DNA of 64,000 nt from Streptomyces violaceoruber (GTDB taxonomy: Bacteria > Actinomycetota > Actinomycetes > Streptomycetales > Streptomycetaceae): contig NZ_CP137734.1 in assembly GCF_033406955.1 (NCBI RefSeq), positions 7,378,001 to 7,442,000 on the forward strand, written 5' to 3'. Positions 36,427-45,522 of the stretch are shown in pieces. The notes below the pieces were generated by a model. The model searched no databases. It was not told where the DNA came from and worked only from the letters and a program-made list of their open reading frames with translations. The position numbers and the translations under genes are program-made. Numbering within the stretch: the stretch's first letter is position 1; the number at the start of each line of letters is the position of its first letter.

Positions 36427-36900
36427 CTACGGCCGCCGCAGCCGGCGGTCCAGCGACGTGACCGCGCTCCGGAACGCCCGCCCCAGCCCCGGGCGCGCCC
36501 GGTCGAGCACGAAACGGAACGGCGCCGTACCGTCCGCCGCGAACGTCCAGCGCACCCGTGTGCCGGTCCCGGCCGGCGTCAGACGCCACTCCTCGAGCAT
36601 GGCCCGGGCCCCCGGCACGTTGGTGACGTCGATGCGGTAGGCGTACACGTCGGACCGCTCGGCCGCCAGCACCGTCTCCACGAAGCGCGCACCGCCCCTG
36701 AGCCGGATCTCGCGCCCCGCGCCCTCACCGATGGGCCGGGCGAACGTCACCGCGGAGAACCACGCCGTCCAGCCCGGCACGTCCTCGGCCAGGGCGCGGA
36801 AGACGGCGTCCGGAGCGGCGGCGACCTCACGCGCGAAGACCAGGCGTACCGGCGCTGTCTCGACGAAGTCGAGACCCACCGGACGCAGACGGCGAGCCAT
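36427..36900 (-). CDS. SRPBCC-family (polyketide cyclase/START-like) protein
   Basis: 157 residues of the helix-grip fold: an N-terminal strand with LVFAREVAAAPDAVFRALAEDVPGW, beta strands including GREIRLRGGARF, and a long C-terminal helix. Members bind hydrophobic ligands or act as cyclases or stress proteins; nothing here narrows the role. ATG 36900 is preceded by AGGGGG. It is convergent with cds1. Confidence 0.83.
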   Translation of the reverse strand: MARRLRPVGLDFVETAPVRLVFAREVAAAPDAVFRALAEDVPGWTAWFSAVTFARPIGEGAGREIRLRGGARFVETVLAAERSDVYAYRIDVTNVPGARAMLEEWRLTPAGTGTRVRWTFAADGTAPFRFVLDRARPGLGRAFRSAVTSLDRRLRRP

Positions 36901-37031
36901 GGACACCACCCCCTGGTGCGAAGCCGCGTGCGGCGGACGATCGGCTGGGTGGCGCCACGATAGACCCGGGCGCGCCGGGTGTCAGCGGGGCAGGGGCCCG
37001 ACGGAGGCCCCGCGCACGGCCGACGCCGACG

Positions 37032-37856
37032 TCAGTCGGCCTCGGGCTCCGGCTCGCCCGCCACGACCAGCCCGAGGTGTTCGGCGACCTCCGCGCGGGC
37101 ATCCGCCGACAGGCCGGAGTCGGTGACGAGCGTGTCCACCTGCTCCAGCGCGGCGAACGAACTCAGGCCCACGACACCCCACTTGGTGTGGTCCGCGACC
37201 ACCACGACACGCCGTGCCGACTGCACGAGCCGCCGGTTCGTCTCGGCCTCCGCGAGGTTCGGCGTGGACAGGCCGGCCTCGGCCGATATGCCGTGCACGC
37301 CCAGGAACAGCGCGTCGAAGTGGAGCGTCGCGATCGCCTGGTCGGCGACCGGGCCCACCAGCGAGTCGGAGGGCGTGCGCACACCGCCGGTGAGCACCAC
37401 CGTCGCCCCGCCCTGCCGCGCCCCCGAAGTACGCTGCGCCACGTGGAACACGTCGGCCACCCGCACCGAGTTGGTGACCACCGTCAGATCCGGCACGTCC
37501 ACCAGCCGGTGCGCCAGCGCGTACGTCGTCGTACCGCCCGACAGGGCGATCGCGGCGCCCGGCGCGACCAGCTCCGCCGCGGCCCGCGCGATGTCCTCCT
37601 TGGCGGTCGGCTCCAGACCCGACTTGGCCTCGAATCCCGGCTCGTGCGTGCTCGCCTCGGCCACCGGGACCGCGCCGCCGTGCACCTTCTCCAGCACACC
37701 CTGCCGGGAGAGCGCGTCCAGGTCGCGGCGGACCGTCATGTCCGACACGCCGAGCTTGCGGGTCAGCTCGTTGACCCGGACCCCGCCCCGGCGGCGCACC
37801 TCGTCGAGGATCAGGGCGCGCCGCTGCTCCGCGAGGAGGTTCGGATTCTCACTCAC
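37032..37856 (-). CDS. DeoR-family transcriptional repressor
   Basis: 274 residues from GTG 37856. The N-terminal DeoR helix-turn-helix reads VRVNELTRKLGVSDMTVRRD; the sugar-phosphate domain has IALSGGTTTYALAHRL and VVVVADHTKWGVVG. It resembles GlcR/FruR-type repressors of sugar metabolism. No sugar gene adjoins it: upstream is a divergent membrane protein, downstream a SRPBCC protein. Its targets are thus probably elsewhere. It differs clearly from the DeoR protein at 22401-23180. Confidence 0.9.
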   Translation of the reverse strand: MSENPNLLAEQRRALILDEVRRRGGVRVNELTRKLGVSDMTVRRDLDALSRQGVLEKVHGGAVPVAEASTHEPGFEAKSGLEPTAKEDIARAAAELVAPGAAIALSGGTTTYALAHRLVDVPDLTVVTNSVRVADVFHVAQRTSGARQGGATVVLTGGVRTPSDSLVGPVADQAIATLHFDALFLGVHGISAEAGLSTPNLAEAETNRRLVQSARRVVVVADHTKWGVVGLSSFAALEQVDTLVTDSGLSADARAEVAEHLGLVVAGEPEPEAD

Positions 37857-38113
37857 GTACGCCCCGGTCCTTTCGCCGCAAACCCGTCCGACACGCCGCC
37901 GCGCTCGCTCGGATGAGGACTTCTCCCCGCACCCGTGCGCGGATGTCCCATCCTCGCACGCCCCGCCACGGCCCGCGCCACCGCCCGTCCCCGGCACCAC
38001 CGGCCACACGGATCGGGGAGATTCCGTGCCGAAGGGTGTACGACGTCCGCGGACGGGAGATCCTTGTGCCCGCACGGACAGAGCCGACGGCACGTCACGG
38101 GGGAGTGCGGACA

Positions 38114-40471
38114 GTGAAGAAGGCGCAGGAACGGTCCGGGACGGGCGGGCGCGACGCGAGAAGCGGCACCGCCCTGGAACTGCTGGTCCACGGAGTGGGC
38201 GGTACGACACCCACCGAGATGCTGGACGACCCGCGGACCGTGCGGATCACCGGCGACCACGTCGCGGCCGTCTTCCGGCGCACCGAGGACGCCGACGCCG
38301 AGTCCCGGCCCGAGGACTACCGGGGCCGGCCGGTCCCCGAGGCCTACGTCTGGTGCAACCTGACCTCCGGCAACGGCACCCGAGCCCTGTGGCTGCTGCT
38401 CCTGCCCTTCATGGTGGTCAACATCGCCCACTGGATGCGGCCCGCCGCCCACGGCCGGATCCGCACGGTCCGCCTCTACGGACTGCTGCTGCGGCTCGCG
38501 GGCCTGACCCTGACGGTGCTGCTCCTCGCCGCCGCCTGCGAGGTCGCCCTCGACCTCGTGGCCTGGCAGTGCGCGGGCACGCGCGCGTGCGCCGAACGGC
38601 ACTCCTGGCTGGGCTTCCTGTCACCGGCACTGTCGGAGGGCGGCTGGTGGAGCACGCCCGGCCGCAGGCTCGCCCTCGCGGCCGCGGTGCCCGCCGCCCT
38701 GACCGGGCTGCTGTGGTACCTCTCGCTGCGCACCTGGCGGGCGTACGAGTCCCAGCAGCCGATGGACCGCGAGGCCGACTCCGAGGACGACCCCCGCCGC
38801 GCCGCGCTGAGCCGTCCCGGGTTCTGGTACGGGCGCCGCCTGGTGGCCCGGCTGCGCGCCGCGCACACCGCCGCCGGTCTGCTGACCGTCGCCGTGGGGG
38901 TGGCCGCCCCGGCGGCCCGCTTCGACCGCCGGCCGGGCGGGCCCGCGCCGCTCGACACGCTCGGATGGGCGCTGCTGGGGGCGATGGCCGCGGGGGCGGT
39001 CGCCGTGGCCGCGGTGGTGTGCCGTCGCGGCCGCAGCGAGCGGCTCATCGACCGGACACTCGACGAGCACCTCGTCCGCCGCCTGCCGCTCGCCGCCCTC
39101 CTCCTGCTGGTCCTCGCCCTGCTCTACGGCGGCTGGTCCCGCCCGGACTGGACTTCGGACGGCCGGCTGTCCGGGAACACCGCCTTCGGAGGCATCGCCC
39201 TGGTACAGGGCCTGCTGGTCGTCGCCCTGGCCGTGGTCGCCCACCTGCTCCACCGCAGCCGCCCCGACGTCCGCGCCGCGATCCGCGGCCTCGGCGGCCC
39301 CGCCGTCGCCATGCTGGCCTGCGCGCTGGGAGGCGTGATGTCGGGCGGCGTCGCCCAGCGCGTCGCCGACTGGATGGACGGCACCGGCACCTCCCTCGAC
39401 GGCCCGCCCGTCCTGCTGACCTGGCAGGCGTCCGTCATCCCGCCGCTGCTCGTCGTCGTCCTGCTGATGTGCGCCGCGCTCGCCCTGCACACCCTGCGCC
39501 TCGCCCGAGCGGAACGGGACGCCGTGGAAGGCGACCACCCGGGGGAGGCCGGGGACCCGGGGCGCACCCGGCGCATCGCCCTCGCCCGCGCCATGGCCAC
39601 CCTCACCGACCGGGCGCCCCTCCTCGTCGCCATCACCTCCGCCGCCACCCTGCTCCTCGGCGCCGGAGCCCTGGTGGGCGCCCTGACGACCGGCGAGGTG
39701 CCCGGCGAGGCCGCGCGCGGCACGTACGCCGTAGTCCAGGGGGCCGCGCAGACCGCGCAGGATCTGGGGTCCTGGCTGATCGGCCTCGGCTTCATACTGT
39801 TCGTCACCTGGGGCAGGCGCGCCTACAAGGACGCCTCCGCGCGGCGCACCATCGGCGTCCTGTGGGACGTCGGCACCTTCTGGCCGCGCGCCGCACACCC
39901 CTTCGCACCGCCCTGCTACGCCGAGCGCGCGGTGCCCGACCTGACCTGGCGGATGGCGACCTGGACCCGCGCCACCGGCGGCCGGCTGGTCATCTCCGGG
40001 CACTCGCAGGGCAGCGTCCTGGCCGCCGCCGCGTCCTGGCAGCTCGAACCGTCCGCCCGCAGGCGCGTCGCCCTGCTCACCTACGGCTCCCCGCTGGAGC
40101 GGCTGTACGGCCGCTGGTTCCCGGCCCACTTCGGTCCCGACGCGCTCGCCTCGCTGCACGAGGAGGTCGACTGCTGGCGCAACCTCTACCGGCGCACCGA
40201 CCCCATCGGCGGACCGGTGCGGCTGCCGGGCGACGCGGGCCCCGCGGTGGACCGCGCACCCCTCAAAGACCCGTTGACGTACGGCCGGACCGAACTCCAC
40301 CCGCTGCCGGCGCCGATCCTCGGCCACTCCGACTACCAGGCCGACCCGGTCTTCGCCGAGGAACGCGGACGGCTGCTGGCCCGGTTGCGCCCGGGGCTGC
40401 CGGCACCGCGCCACACCGGGGGTGCGGCCGCCACCGTCCCGGCGGCCGACGGCACGGCGGGGGACTGCTAG
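38114..40471 (+). CDS. Large membrane protein with split alpha/beta-hydrolase motifs
   Basis: 785 residues from GTG 38114 (GGGGGAG upstream). An oxyanion-type strand, LELLVHGVGGTTP, opens the protein. Roughly ten membrane helices in several blocks follow (for example WLLLLPFMVVNIA and LPLAALLLLVLALL). The nucleophile elbow ISGHSQGSVLAAA then appears near residue 635, with LTYGSPLERLYGRW after it and a probable catalytic histidine late in the chain (GHSDY). It looks like a lipase-like serine hydrolase whose core is interrupted by a membrane domain. Substrate unknown; the longer upstream start at 37913 is unlikely. Confidence 0.75.
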   Translation: MKKAQERSGTGGRDARSGTALELLVHGVGGTTPTEMLDDPRTVRITGDHVAAVFRRTEDADAESRPEDYRGRPVPEAYVWCNLTSGNGTRALWLLLLPFMVVNIAHWMRPAAHGRIRTVRLYGLLLRLAGLTLTVLLLAAACEVALDLVAWQCAGTRACAERHSWLGFLSPALSEGGWWSTPGRRLALAAAVPAALTGLLWYLSLRTWRAYESQQPMDREADSEDDPRRAALSRPGFWYGRRLVARLRAAHTAAGLLTVAVGVAAPAARFDRRPGGPAPLDTLGWALLGAMAAGAVAVAAVVCRRGRSERLIDRTLDEHLVRRLPLAALLLLVLALLYGGWSRPDWTSDGRLSGNTAFGGIALVQGLLVVALAVVAHLLHRSRPDVRAAIRGLGGPAVAMLACALGGVMSGGVAQRVADWMDGTGTSLDGPPVLLTWQASVIPPLLVVVLLMCAALALHTLRLARAERDAVEGDHPGEAGDPGRTRRIALARAMATLTDRAPLLVAITSAATLLLGAGALVGALTTGEVPGEAARGTYAVVQGAAQTAQDLGSWLIGLGFILFVTWGRRAYKDASARRTIGVLWDVGTFWPRAAHPFAPPCYAERAVPDLTWRMATWTRATGGRLVISGHSQGSVLAAAASWQLEPSARRRVALLTYGSPLERLYGRWFPAHFGPDALASLHEEVDCWRNLYRRTDPIGGPVRLPGDAGPAVDRAPLKDPLTYGRTELHPLPAPILGHSDYQADPVFAEERGRLLARLRPGLPAPRHTGGAAATVPAADGTAGDC

Positions 40472-40521
40472 AACGCGGGGGACTGCCAGTACCCGGCCCG
40501 GCGCGCCACGCCCCGGCTCCG

Positions 40522-42960
40522 TTACGGCAGCCCGGGCAGGTCCTCGGGGTACAGCAGCGTCAGGTCGTCCGTGCTGGGGTCGGCCAGCTGGGCGACCCGG
40601 CTCGCGTGCCGCTCCACCATCGCCTCGAAGGTCTGGCGGGCGGTGCGGCCGTTGCCGAAGGCGGGACCCTTGGGGATCTCCGTGAAGTACTTCGTCAGCG
40701 CCTCGGACGTGCCCTCCGCCAGCCGGTACTCGTGCTCGTCGGCCTGCTGCTCCACGATCCGCAGCAGCTCCCCGGGGCCGTAGTCGCCGAAGGTGATGGT
40801 GCGTGAGAAACGGGACGCCACACCGGGGTTGACGGACAGGAAGCGCTCCATCTCCGCCGTGTACCCGGCGACGATCACGACGACGGACTCCCGCTGGTCC
40901 TCCATCAGCTTGACCAGCGTGTCGATGGCCTCCTTGCCGAAGTCCCGGCCCGCGTCCTCGGGGGAGAGCGCGTACGCCTCGTCGATGAACAGCACGCCGC
41001 CGTGCGCCCGCTGGAACGCCTCCTGGGTGCGGATCGCCGTGGACCCGATGTGCTCGCCCACCAGGTCGACCCGGGACACCTCCACCAGGTGGCCCTTGTC
41101 CAGCACGCCGAGCGAGGCGAGGATCTCGCCGTACAGCCGGGCGACCGTCGTCTTGCCGGTGCCGGGGGAGCCGGTGAACACCAGGTGCCGTTTGACCGAC
41201 GCGGCCTTCAGGCCCGCCCGCTGCCGGCGCCGGCCCACCTCGATCATGTCGGTCAGCGCCCGTACCTCGCGCTTGACGCTGTCCAGGCCCACCAGGGCGT
41301 CCAGTTCGCCCAGGACGGCCTTGGAGGTCCGAGCAGGGTCCGGCGCGGCGGCGGACGCGATCAGCGGCTCCTGCTCGGTGGTGCGCTGCCCGGGGATCGA
41401 GCCCAGCAGACCCGGGGACTGGGCCGCCGTCTGCACCACCGGCTCGGGCGCGGCGGGCGCCGTCAGGCCGGTGCTCTCGTCGCCGGTGCAGTCCTCGACG
41501 AGCGGCCCGGAATCGTACGCCGTGTCGGGGCCGCCGTCCGCGAACTCGTAACCGCCGCGCGCGCACCGCTCCGTGCGGCACTTCCGCAGCGTCGTACGAC
41601 ATCCGTCGATCACGTGGAAGCCGTAGCCGGCGCTGCCGGTCACCCGGCAGTTGAGGAAGCTGCCGCGGCCTCCGGCCGACACGTACACGCCCGCCTCGGA
41701 CGGCAGGTCGACCGTGCAGCGCTCGATCGTGGGGTCGGCGCCCTTGGTGACGATCACACCGGTGCGATTGCCGTCCAGGGTGCAGTTGTTCAGGGTGCCG
41801 CCGCTGCCGTGGTCGCGGAACCAGGCGCCGGTGGCGGCGTCCCGGATGCGGCAGTCGTCGAGCTGCGCGGTGGCGCCGTCGCTCACCGACACGGCGGTGT
41901 TGCGCACCTGGGAGAGGTCGCTGTCGACGACGTCCACGCGCGAGCCGCGGTCCAGGACGAACAGCGCGTCCGGCACGTCGTGCACCCGGCAGGAGTCGAG
42001 CACCGCGGTGGCGCCGTCGCTGACCCAGACCGCCGGGTAGTCGCCGGTGCTGTCGAAGATCTCGCACTGGTTGGCGTCGACCCGCGTGCCCGGGTCCCAC
42101 ACCGACAGGCCGTTGCGCCCGAACTGCCGCACGCTGGTGCGGGTCAGGGTGAGGACCGAGCGGGACCTGAGGTCGACCGCGTTCTCCGGGATGTCGTGGA
42201 TGCGGCAGTCGGCGAGGGTGAGCACCGCGTCCGTGTCCAGCGTGACACCGTCGCCGGTGGTGCGGTGCACGTCGCAGTCGGTCAGGTGGGCCGTGGCCCG
42301 GGCGGTCACCTGCACGCCGCTGCCCCGCACTTCGTAGACCTCGCAGCCCACGGCCTCGAGCGCGGAGCCCTCGCCCGTCGCGGTCAGTCCTGAACCCGCC
42401 GCGTGGTGCACCCGGCAGCGCTCGAGGCGGGGGTGGGCGCCGGAGCGCACCGCGACGCCCGCCTGGCCGGCCGCGACCACCTCGCACTCCTCGAACACGC
42501 CGCCCCCGCCGTCCAGGACGGCGATGCCGACACCGGCCGGATTGTCGACGGTGCAGCGCCGCACCGTGGGACGCGCGCCGCCGCGCACCTCTATCCCGGA
42601 GGCGGAACGCGCGACGACCCTGAGGCCCAGCAGCTCCGGCGTGCCGTCCTCGACCAGGACCGCGGGCGCCGCCGCGTCCTGGCCCTCGACGTGCAGATCC
42701 TGGATCACCGCCGAGGCGCGCACGGTCAGCGGGACGCCGTCGGCCGGCGCGATGCGCACCGAACCCTGGGCGCCCTCGGGCCCGCGCAGGGTCACCGCCC
42801 GCTGGACGACGAGGTTCTCCCGGTAGGTCCCGGGGGCGACGGTGAGGACGTCACCGTCGGCCGCGGCCTCCAGGGCGGCGGCGAGCGATGCGTACTCACC
42901 CGTGCGGCGCCGCCACCGCGAGGTGCCGGTGTGCGTCACCTGGACCGTGCCCTGTGCCAT
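40522..42960 (-). CDS. Right-handed beta-helix repeat protein fused to CbbX/SpoVK-like AAA+ ATPase
   Basis: 812 residues. Residues 1-490 are pectate-lyase-like parallel beta-helix coils with regular rungs such as RCTVDNPAGVGIAVLDGGGG, starting with AADGDVLTVAPGTYRENLVV. A linker leads to a C-terminal AAA+ domain: Walker A GSPGTGKTT, Walker B GGVLFIDEAYAL, sensor-type VIVAGY and arginine-finger region ASRFSRTITF. The ATPase belongs to the CbbX/SpoVK group, also seen in type VII secretion EccA. No catalytic residues of a polysaccharide lyase were noted and no signal peptide is present, so the helix may be a binding scaffold for a remodelling motor. Confidence 0.85.
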   Translation of the reverse strand: MAQGTVQVTHTGTSRWRRRTGEYASLAAALEAAADGDVLTVAPGTYRENLVVQRAVTLRGPEGAQGSVRIAPADGVPLTVRASAVIQDLHVEGQDAAAPAVLVEDGTPELLGLRVVARSASGIEVRGGARPTVRRCTVDNPAGVGIAVLDGGGGVFEECEVVAAGQAGVAVRSGAHPRLERCRVHHAAGSGLTATGEGSALEAVGCEVYEVRGSGVQVTARATAHLTDCDVHRTTGDGVTLDTDAVLTLADCRIHDIPENAVDLRSRSVLTLTRTSVRQFGRNGLSVWDPGTRVDANQCEIFDSTGDYPAVWVSDGATAVLDSCRVHDVPDALFVLDRGSRVDVVDSDLSQVRNTAVSVSDGATAQLDDCRIRDAATGAWFRDHGSGGTLNNCTLDGNRTGVIVTKGADPTIERCTVDLPSEAGVYVSAGGRGSFLNCRVTGSAGYGFHVIDGCRTTLRKCRTERCARGGYEFADGGPDTAYDSGPLVEDCTGDESTGLTAPAAPEPVVQTAAQSPGLLGSIPGQRTTEQEPLIASAAAPDPARTSKAVLGELDALVGLDSVKREVRALTDMIEVGRRRQRAGLKAASVKRHLVFTGSPGTGKTTVARLYGEILASLGVLDKGHLVEVSRVDLVGEHIGSTAIRTQEAFQRAHGGVLFIDEAYALSPEDAGRDFGKEAIDTLVKLMEDQRESVVVIVAGYTAEMERFLSVNPGVASRFSRTITFGDYGPGELLRIVEQQADEHEYRLAEGTSEALTKYFTEIPKGPAFGNGRTARQTFEAMVERHASRVAQLADPSTDDLTLLYPEDLPGLP

Positions 42961-43068
42961 GGCGTTGCTGTGCCCCCACCTCGTCGTACGCGGGTCGTCG
43001 CCGATTCGGTTCGGCCGGTCCACCGTAGCGTGCGCACAGGTGGTGAGTTGACCGGAGGCGGAAGCCCG

Positions 43069-43677
43069 TCAACTGCCCGCGCCGGTCCTGCCCCAGTCCG
43101 GCCCCGCCCGCTCCCACTCCTGCTCCAGGCGCGCGTACCGGCGGCGGACCAGGCGCCAGACCACTGCGCGCCGGGCGGCCTCCACCAGGGCCGCCACCGC
43201 CACCGCGGTGCCCGTCCCGGCGAGCACCGCGTGGGTGGTCGCGGTCTCCGCGTCCAGCGGGCGCGCCACCTCACGGCCCCGCGCGTCCGTCCACATCGCG
43301 AACCGGTCGCCGCCGTCCGGGCGATCGATGCCCACCAGGACGGGGCTCTCGTGTCGCGAACCGTCCGGCCCGGTCCAGGCGGCGAGGACACGGCTGCGCA
43401 GTTCTTCGCCGGAGGAGGCGCCCTCCGGGTCGACGGTCAGGGGCGAACGCTCCAGGGCACGGAGCACGGTGGCCGTCACCCGGTGCCGGGACTCGTGCTG
43501 CTCGCGCACCGACCGCTGCAGGGCGTTCTGCGCCGCACCCCCGGCGAGCACCCCGATCAGGGGCGCCACGGACAGGATCAACAGCAGTGCCGTCAGGGCC
43601 ACCCAGGCCTCGGCCAGGTCGGTCCCGCGGCGCAGCGGATTGCCCCTCCAGCGCCAGAGACCTCCGACCGCTCGCAC
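43069..43677 (-). CDS. Rv1733c-family two-helix membrane protein
   Basis: 202 residues. It begins with the family's WRWRGNPLRRGTDLAEAW signature, followed by helix 1 (ALTALLLILSVAPLIGVLAGG), an exposed middle domain, and helix 2 (THAVLAGTGTAVAVAALVEAA). Function unknown in actinobacteria. GTG 43677 is chosen because an AAGGGGG site lies seven bases upstream; GTG 43683 is the alternative. Confidence 0.8.
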   Translation of the reverse strand: MRAVGGLWRWRGNPLRRGTDLAEAWVALTALLLILSVAPLIGVLAGGAAQNALQRSVREQHESRHRVTATVLRALERSPLTVDPEGASSGEELRSRVLAAWTGPDGSRHESPVLVGIDRPDGGDRFAMWTDARGREVARPLDAETATTHAVLAGTGTAVAVAALVEAARRAVVWRLVRRRYARLEQEWERAGPDWGRTGAGS

Positions 43678-43856
43678 GCGCACACCCCCTTGCCGCTCCG
43701 CTCCGCCTTCCCCGTCGAGCCGCCCCCACTCGGTGGCCCGTCCCGGCCCGGTTCTCATGAACCTCTCACAAAGCCCAACGCGCGGACCCAGGACGGGGTT
43801 CCCGTTACCGGGTCGTTTGTCCGAAACCTGAACACCGGGCCCTGAAGGCTGATGGC

Positions 43857-43898
43857 TGACCCCTGACCCCTGACCCCTGACCCCTGACCCCTGACCCC
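43857..43898. repeat. 7-bp tandem repeat TGACCCC x6
   Basis: Six exact heptamers lie upstream of the Rv1733c-like gene and past the end of the MOSC gene. The rest of the gap (43678-43919) shows no gene. Confidence 0.9.
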
Positions 43899-43919
43899 GT
43901 CCGGACGAACGGCCGCACG

Positions 43920-44747
43920 TCACTGGGCGATTCGCACCGGATCTCCGACCCGGACCGTGCCCGGGCCGAGGGGGACCAGGTTCTGCCCGAAGACCAGCTT
44001 GCCGTCGACGCGACGGTGCCGGCCGAGGCTGTGCAGGGGCTCGGCGCCGCGGTCCGCGGTGCCCTGGTCGGTGGTCGTCACGACGCATCGCCCGCACGGC
44101 TTGGCGACCCGCAGGACGACCTCGCCGACGACGACGCGGGACCAGCGGTCCTCGGCCCAGGGCTCGGTGCCGGAGACGACCAGGTTCGGCCGGAAGCGGT
44201 CCATGGGCAGGGGGCCCTCGTGCGCGTGCTCGCCCCGCGCGATCAGGGAGTTGAGGGCGTCGAGCGAGGCGGTGGTGGTCAGCAGCAGCGGAAAGCCGTC
44301 CGCGAAGGAGACGGTCTCACCCGGCAGCGCGTACGCCGGGTCCACGGGCCTGCGGGTGGCGGGATCGTCCAGGTGCACCAGCCGGACGTCGGTTCCGAGC
44401 AGCGTGCTGCACCAGGCGTGCGCGGCCGCGTCCTCGGCCGGCAGCGCCTCGACCTTGTCCCGGAAGATCTGCACCGCAACGGTGCCCACCGCGCGGGGGA
44501 CCGGCACCGTGAGCGGTGCCATGCCGGGCGCGGACAGCCGTACGCCGCCGCCGGGCAGAAGCTCGGCGGCGGCCAGGGCGAGGCGCGGCTGCCGGCGTTG
44601 CGTGACGACCTTTCCCCCGTGGTCGACCAGCATCCAGCGTCGGTCTCCGGCCGGCCCCCAGGGCTCCACGACGGCCTCCTGGAGCGACAGGCTCCGGAAC
44701 GCCTTGACCGGATGGACGTGGATCGACTGCAGTCGCGCGTACCCCAT
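43920..44747 (-). CDS. MOSC-domain protein (mARC/YcbX-like)
   Basis: 275 residues: an MOSC N-terminal beta-barrel (LQSIHVHPVKAFRSLSLQEA) followed by the MOSC domain with the molybdenum-ligand-type cysteine in AKPCGRCVVTTTDQ. Such proteins bind molybdenum cofactor and reduce N-hydroxylated compounds, as YcbX and mARC do. There is no fused ferredoxin domain, so electrons must come from another protein. A CACGAT box six bases before the ATG suggests leaderless translation. Confidence 0.88.
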   Translation of the reverse strand: MGYARLQSIHVHPVKAFRSLSLQEAVVEPWGPAGDRRWMLVDHGGKVVTQRRQPRLALAAAELLPGGGVRLSAPGMAPLTVPVPRAVGTVAVQIFRDKVEALPAEDAAAHAWCSTLLGTDVRLVHLDDPATRRPVDPAYALPGETVSFADGFPLLLTTTASLDALNSLIARGEHAHEGPLPMDRFRPNLVVSGTEPWAEDRWSRVVVGEVVLRVAKPCGRCVVTTTDQGTADRGAEPLHSLGRHRRVDGKLVFGQNLVPLGPGTVRVGDPVRIAQ

Positions 44748-44789
44748 GAGGTCATCGTGCCAGCCGGCACCGACAACCCGGAGGACGGC

Positions 44790-45239
44790 TCAGTAGCCGC
44801 GGTACTGCTGCTGGTTGTACGGATCCTGGTACGGCGCTGGCGCCGGCCGGGGAGCCGCGGGCCGCATCGCCTCGTACCCCGCGGGGCCGGGCGCGCCCGG
44901 ACGGGGCTGCTGCGGCTGCTGCGGGCCGGGGTATCCGCGAGGCGCGGTCGCCTGGTGCGGGATGTACGCGGCGGGCGCCTGCTGCAGCGGGGCGGGCTGC
45001 GGGGCCTGCTGCGGGTATCCGTAGGAGGGCTGCGAGGGGCCCGCCGGGAGGGCGGGCAGGGCGGACGGCAGCGCGGGCAGATGGCTGCTGCTCGGCATGT
45101 CGTACGCGGCGGGAACCCGGATCGGGGCGATCTGCGGTGTGCCCCGTTCGGCCACGAGCGAGTCGTAGATCGGGGTGTCCGGGAAGGAGGCGGAGTAGTA
45201 GCCGCCGCCATAAGTGGAGCGGGGGGAGGTCATGGCCAT
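44790..45239 (-). CDS. Pro/Gln/Tyr-rich hypothetical protein (DUF6643-like)
   Basis: 149 residues; ATG 45239, with a second ATG two codons in. The first 50 residues are distinctive (STYGGGYYSASFPDTPIYDS, then AERGTPQIAPIRVP); the rest is low-complexity Pro/Ala/Gln, ending NQQQYRGY. No membrane segment or enzyme motif is visible. I recall this pattern as a streptomycete-specific family, but the DUF number is from memory. It is divergent from the TerD-like gene. Confidence 0.7.
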   Translation of the reverse strand: MAMTSPRSTYGGGYYSASFPDTPIYDSLVAERGTPQIAPIRVPAAYDMPSSSHLPALPSALPALPAGPSQPSYGYPQQAPQPAPLQQAPAAYIPHQATAPRGYPGPQQPQQPRPGAPGPAGYEAMRPAAPRPAPAPYQDPYNQQQYRGY

Positions 45240-45522
45240 AAGTTAAGCCCACGATGTGCTGGTTGGGGAGACCGATAAGAGGGTTGTTTTCCGTGTCCGC
45301 AGTGACCGGGCATCCCCAATGCGAGCGAACTTGGCAAAATAGGGCGTCACGCCACGCGATTTTGCGGTAAAGGCCGAGTTCTGGGCGGGTTACCGGCGGT
45401 TGACCGAACCTTCCGCCGGACTCTTCTTCAGGGGCGGGCGGCCCGGAGAATAGGTTGTGCGTCAGGAACTCGACGATTCGCCGGGACAAGACTCGGCTCG
45501 GTGACACGTGATGGGGGCGGAC

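Noticed and set aside
37913..38113. N-terminal extension of the membrane hydrolase to 37913
   Set aside because: The added stretch is Arg/Pro-rich without a ribosome site, whereas GTG 38114 has GGGGGAG upstream.
43857..43898. TGACCCC array as a CRISPR
   Set aside because: Repeats are seven bases long and directly adjacent, without spacers or cas genes.
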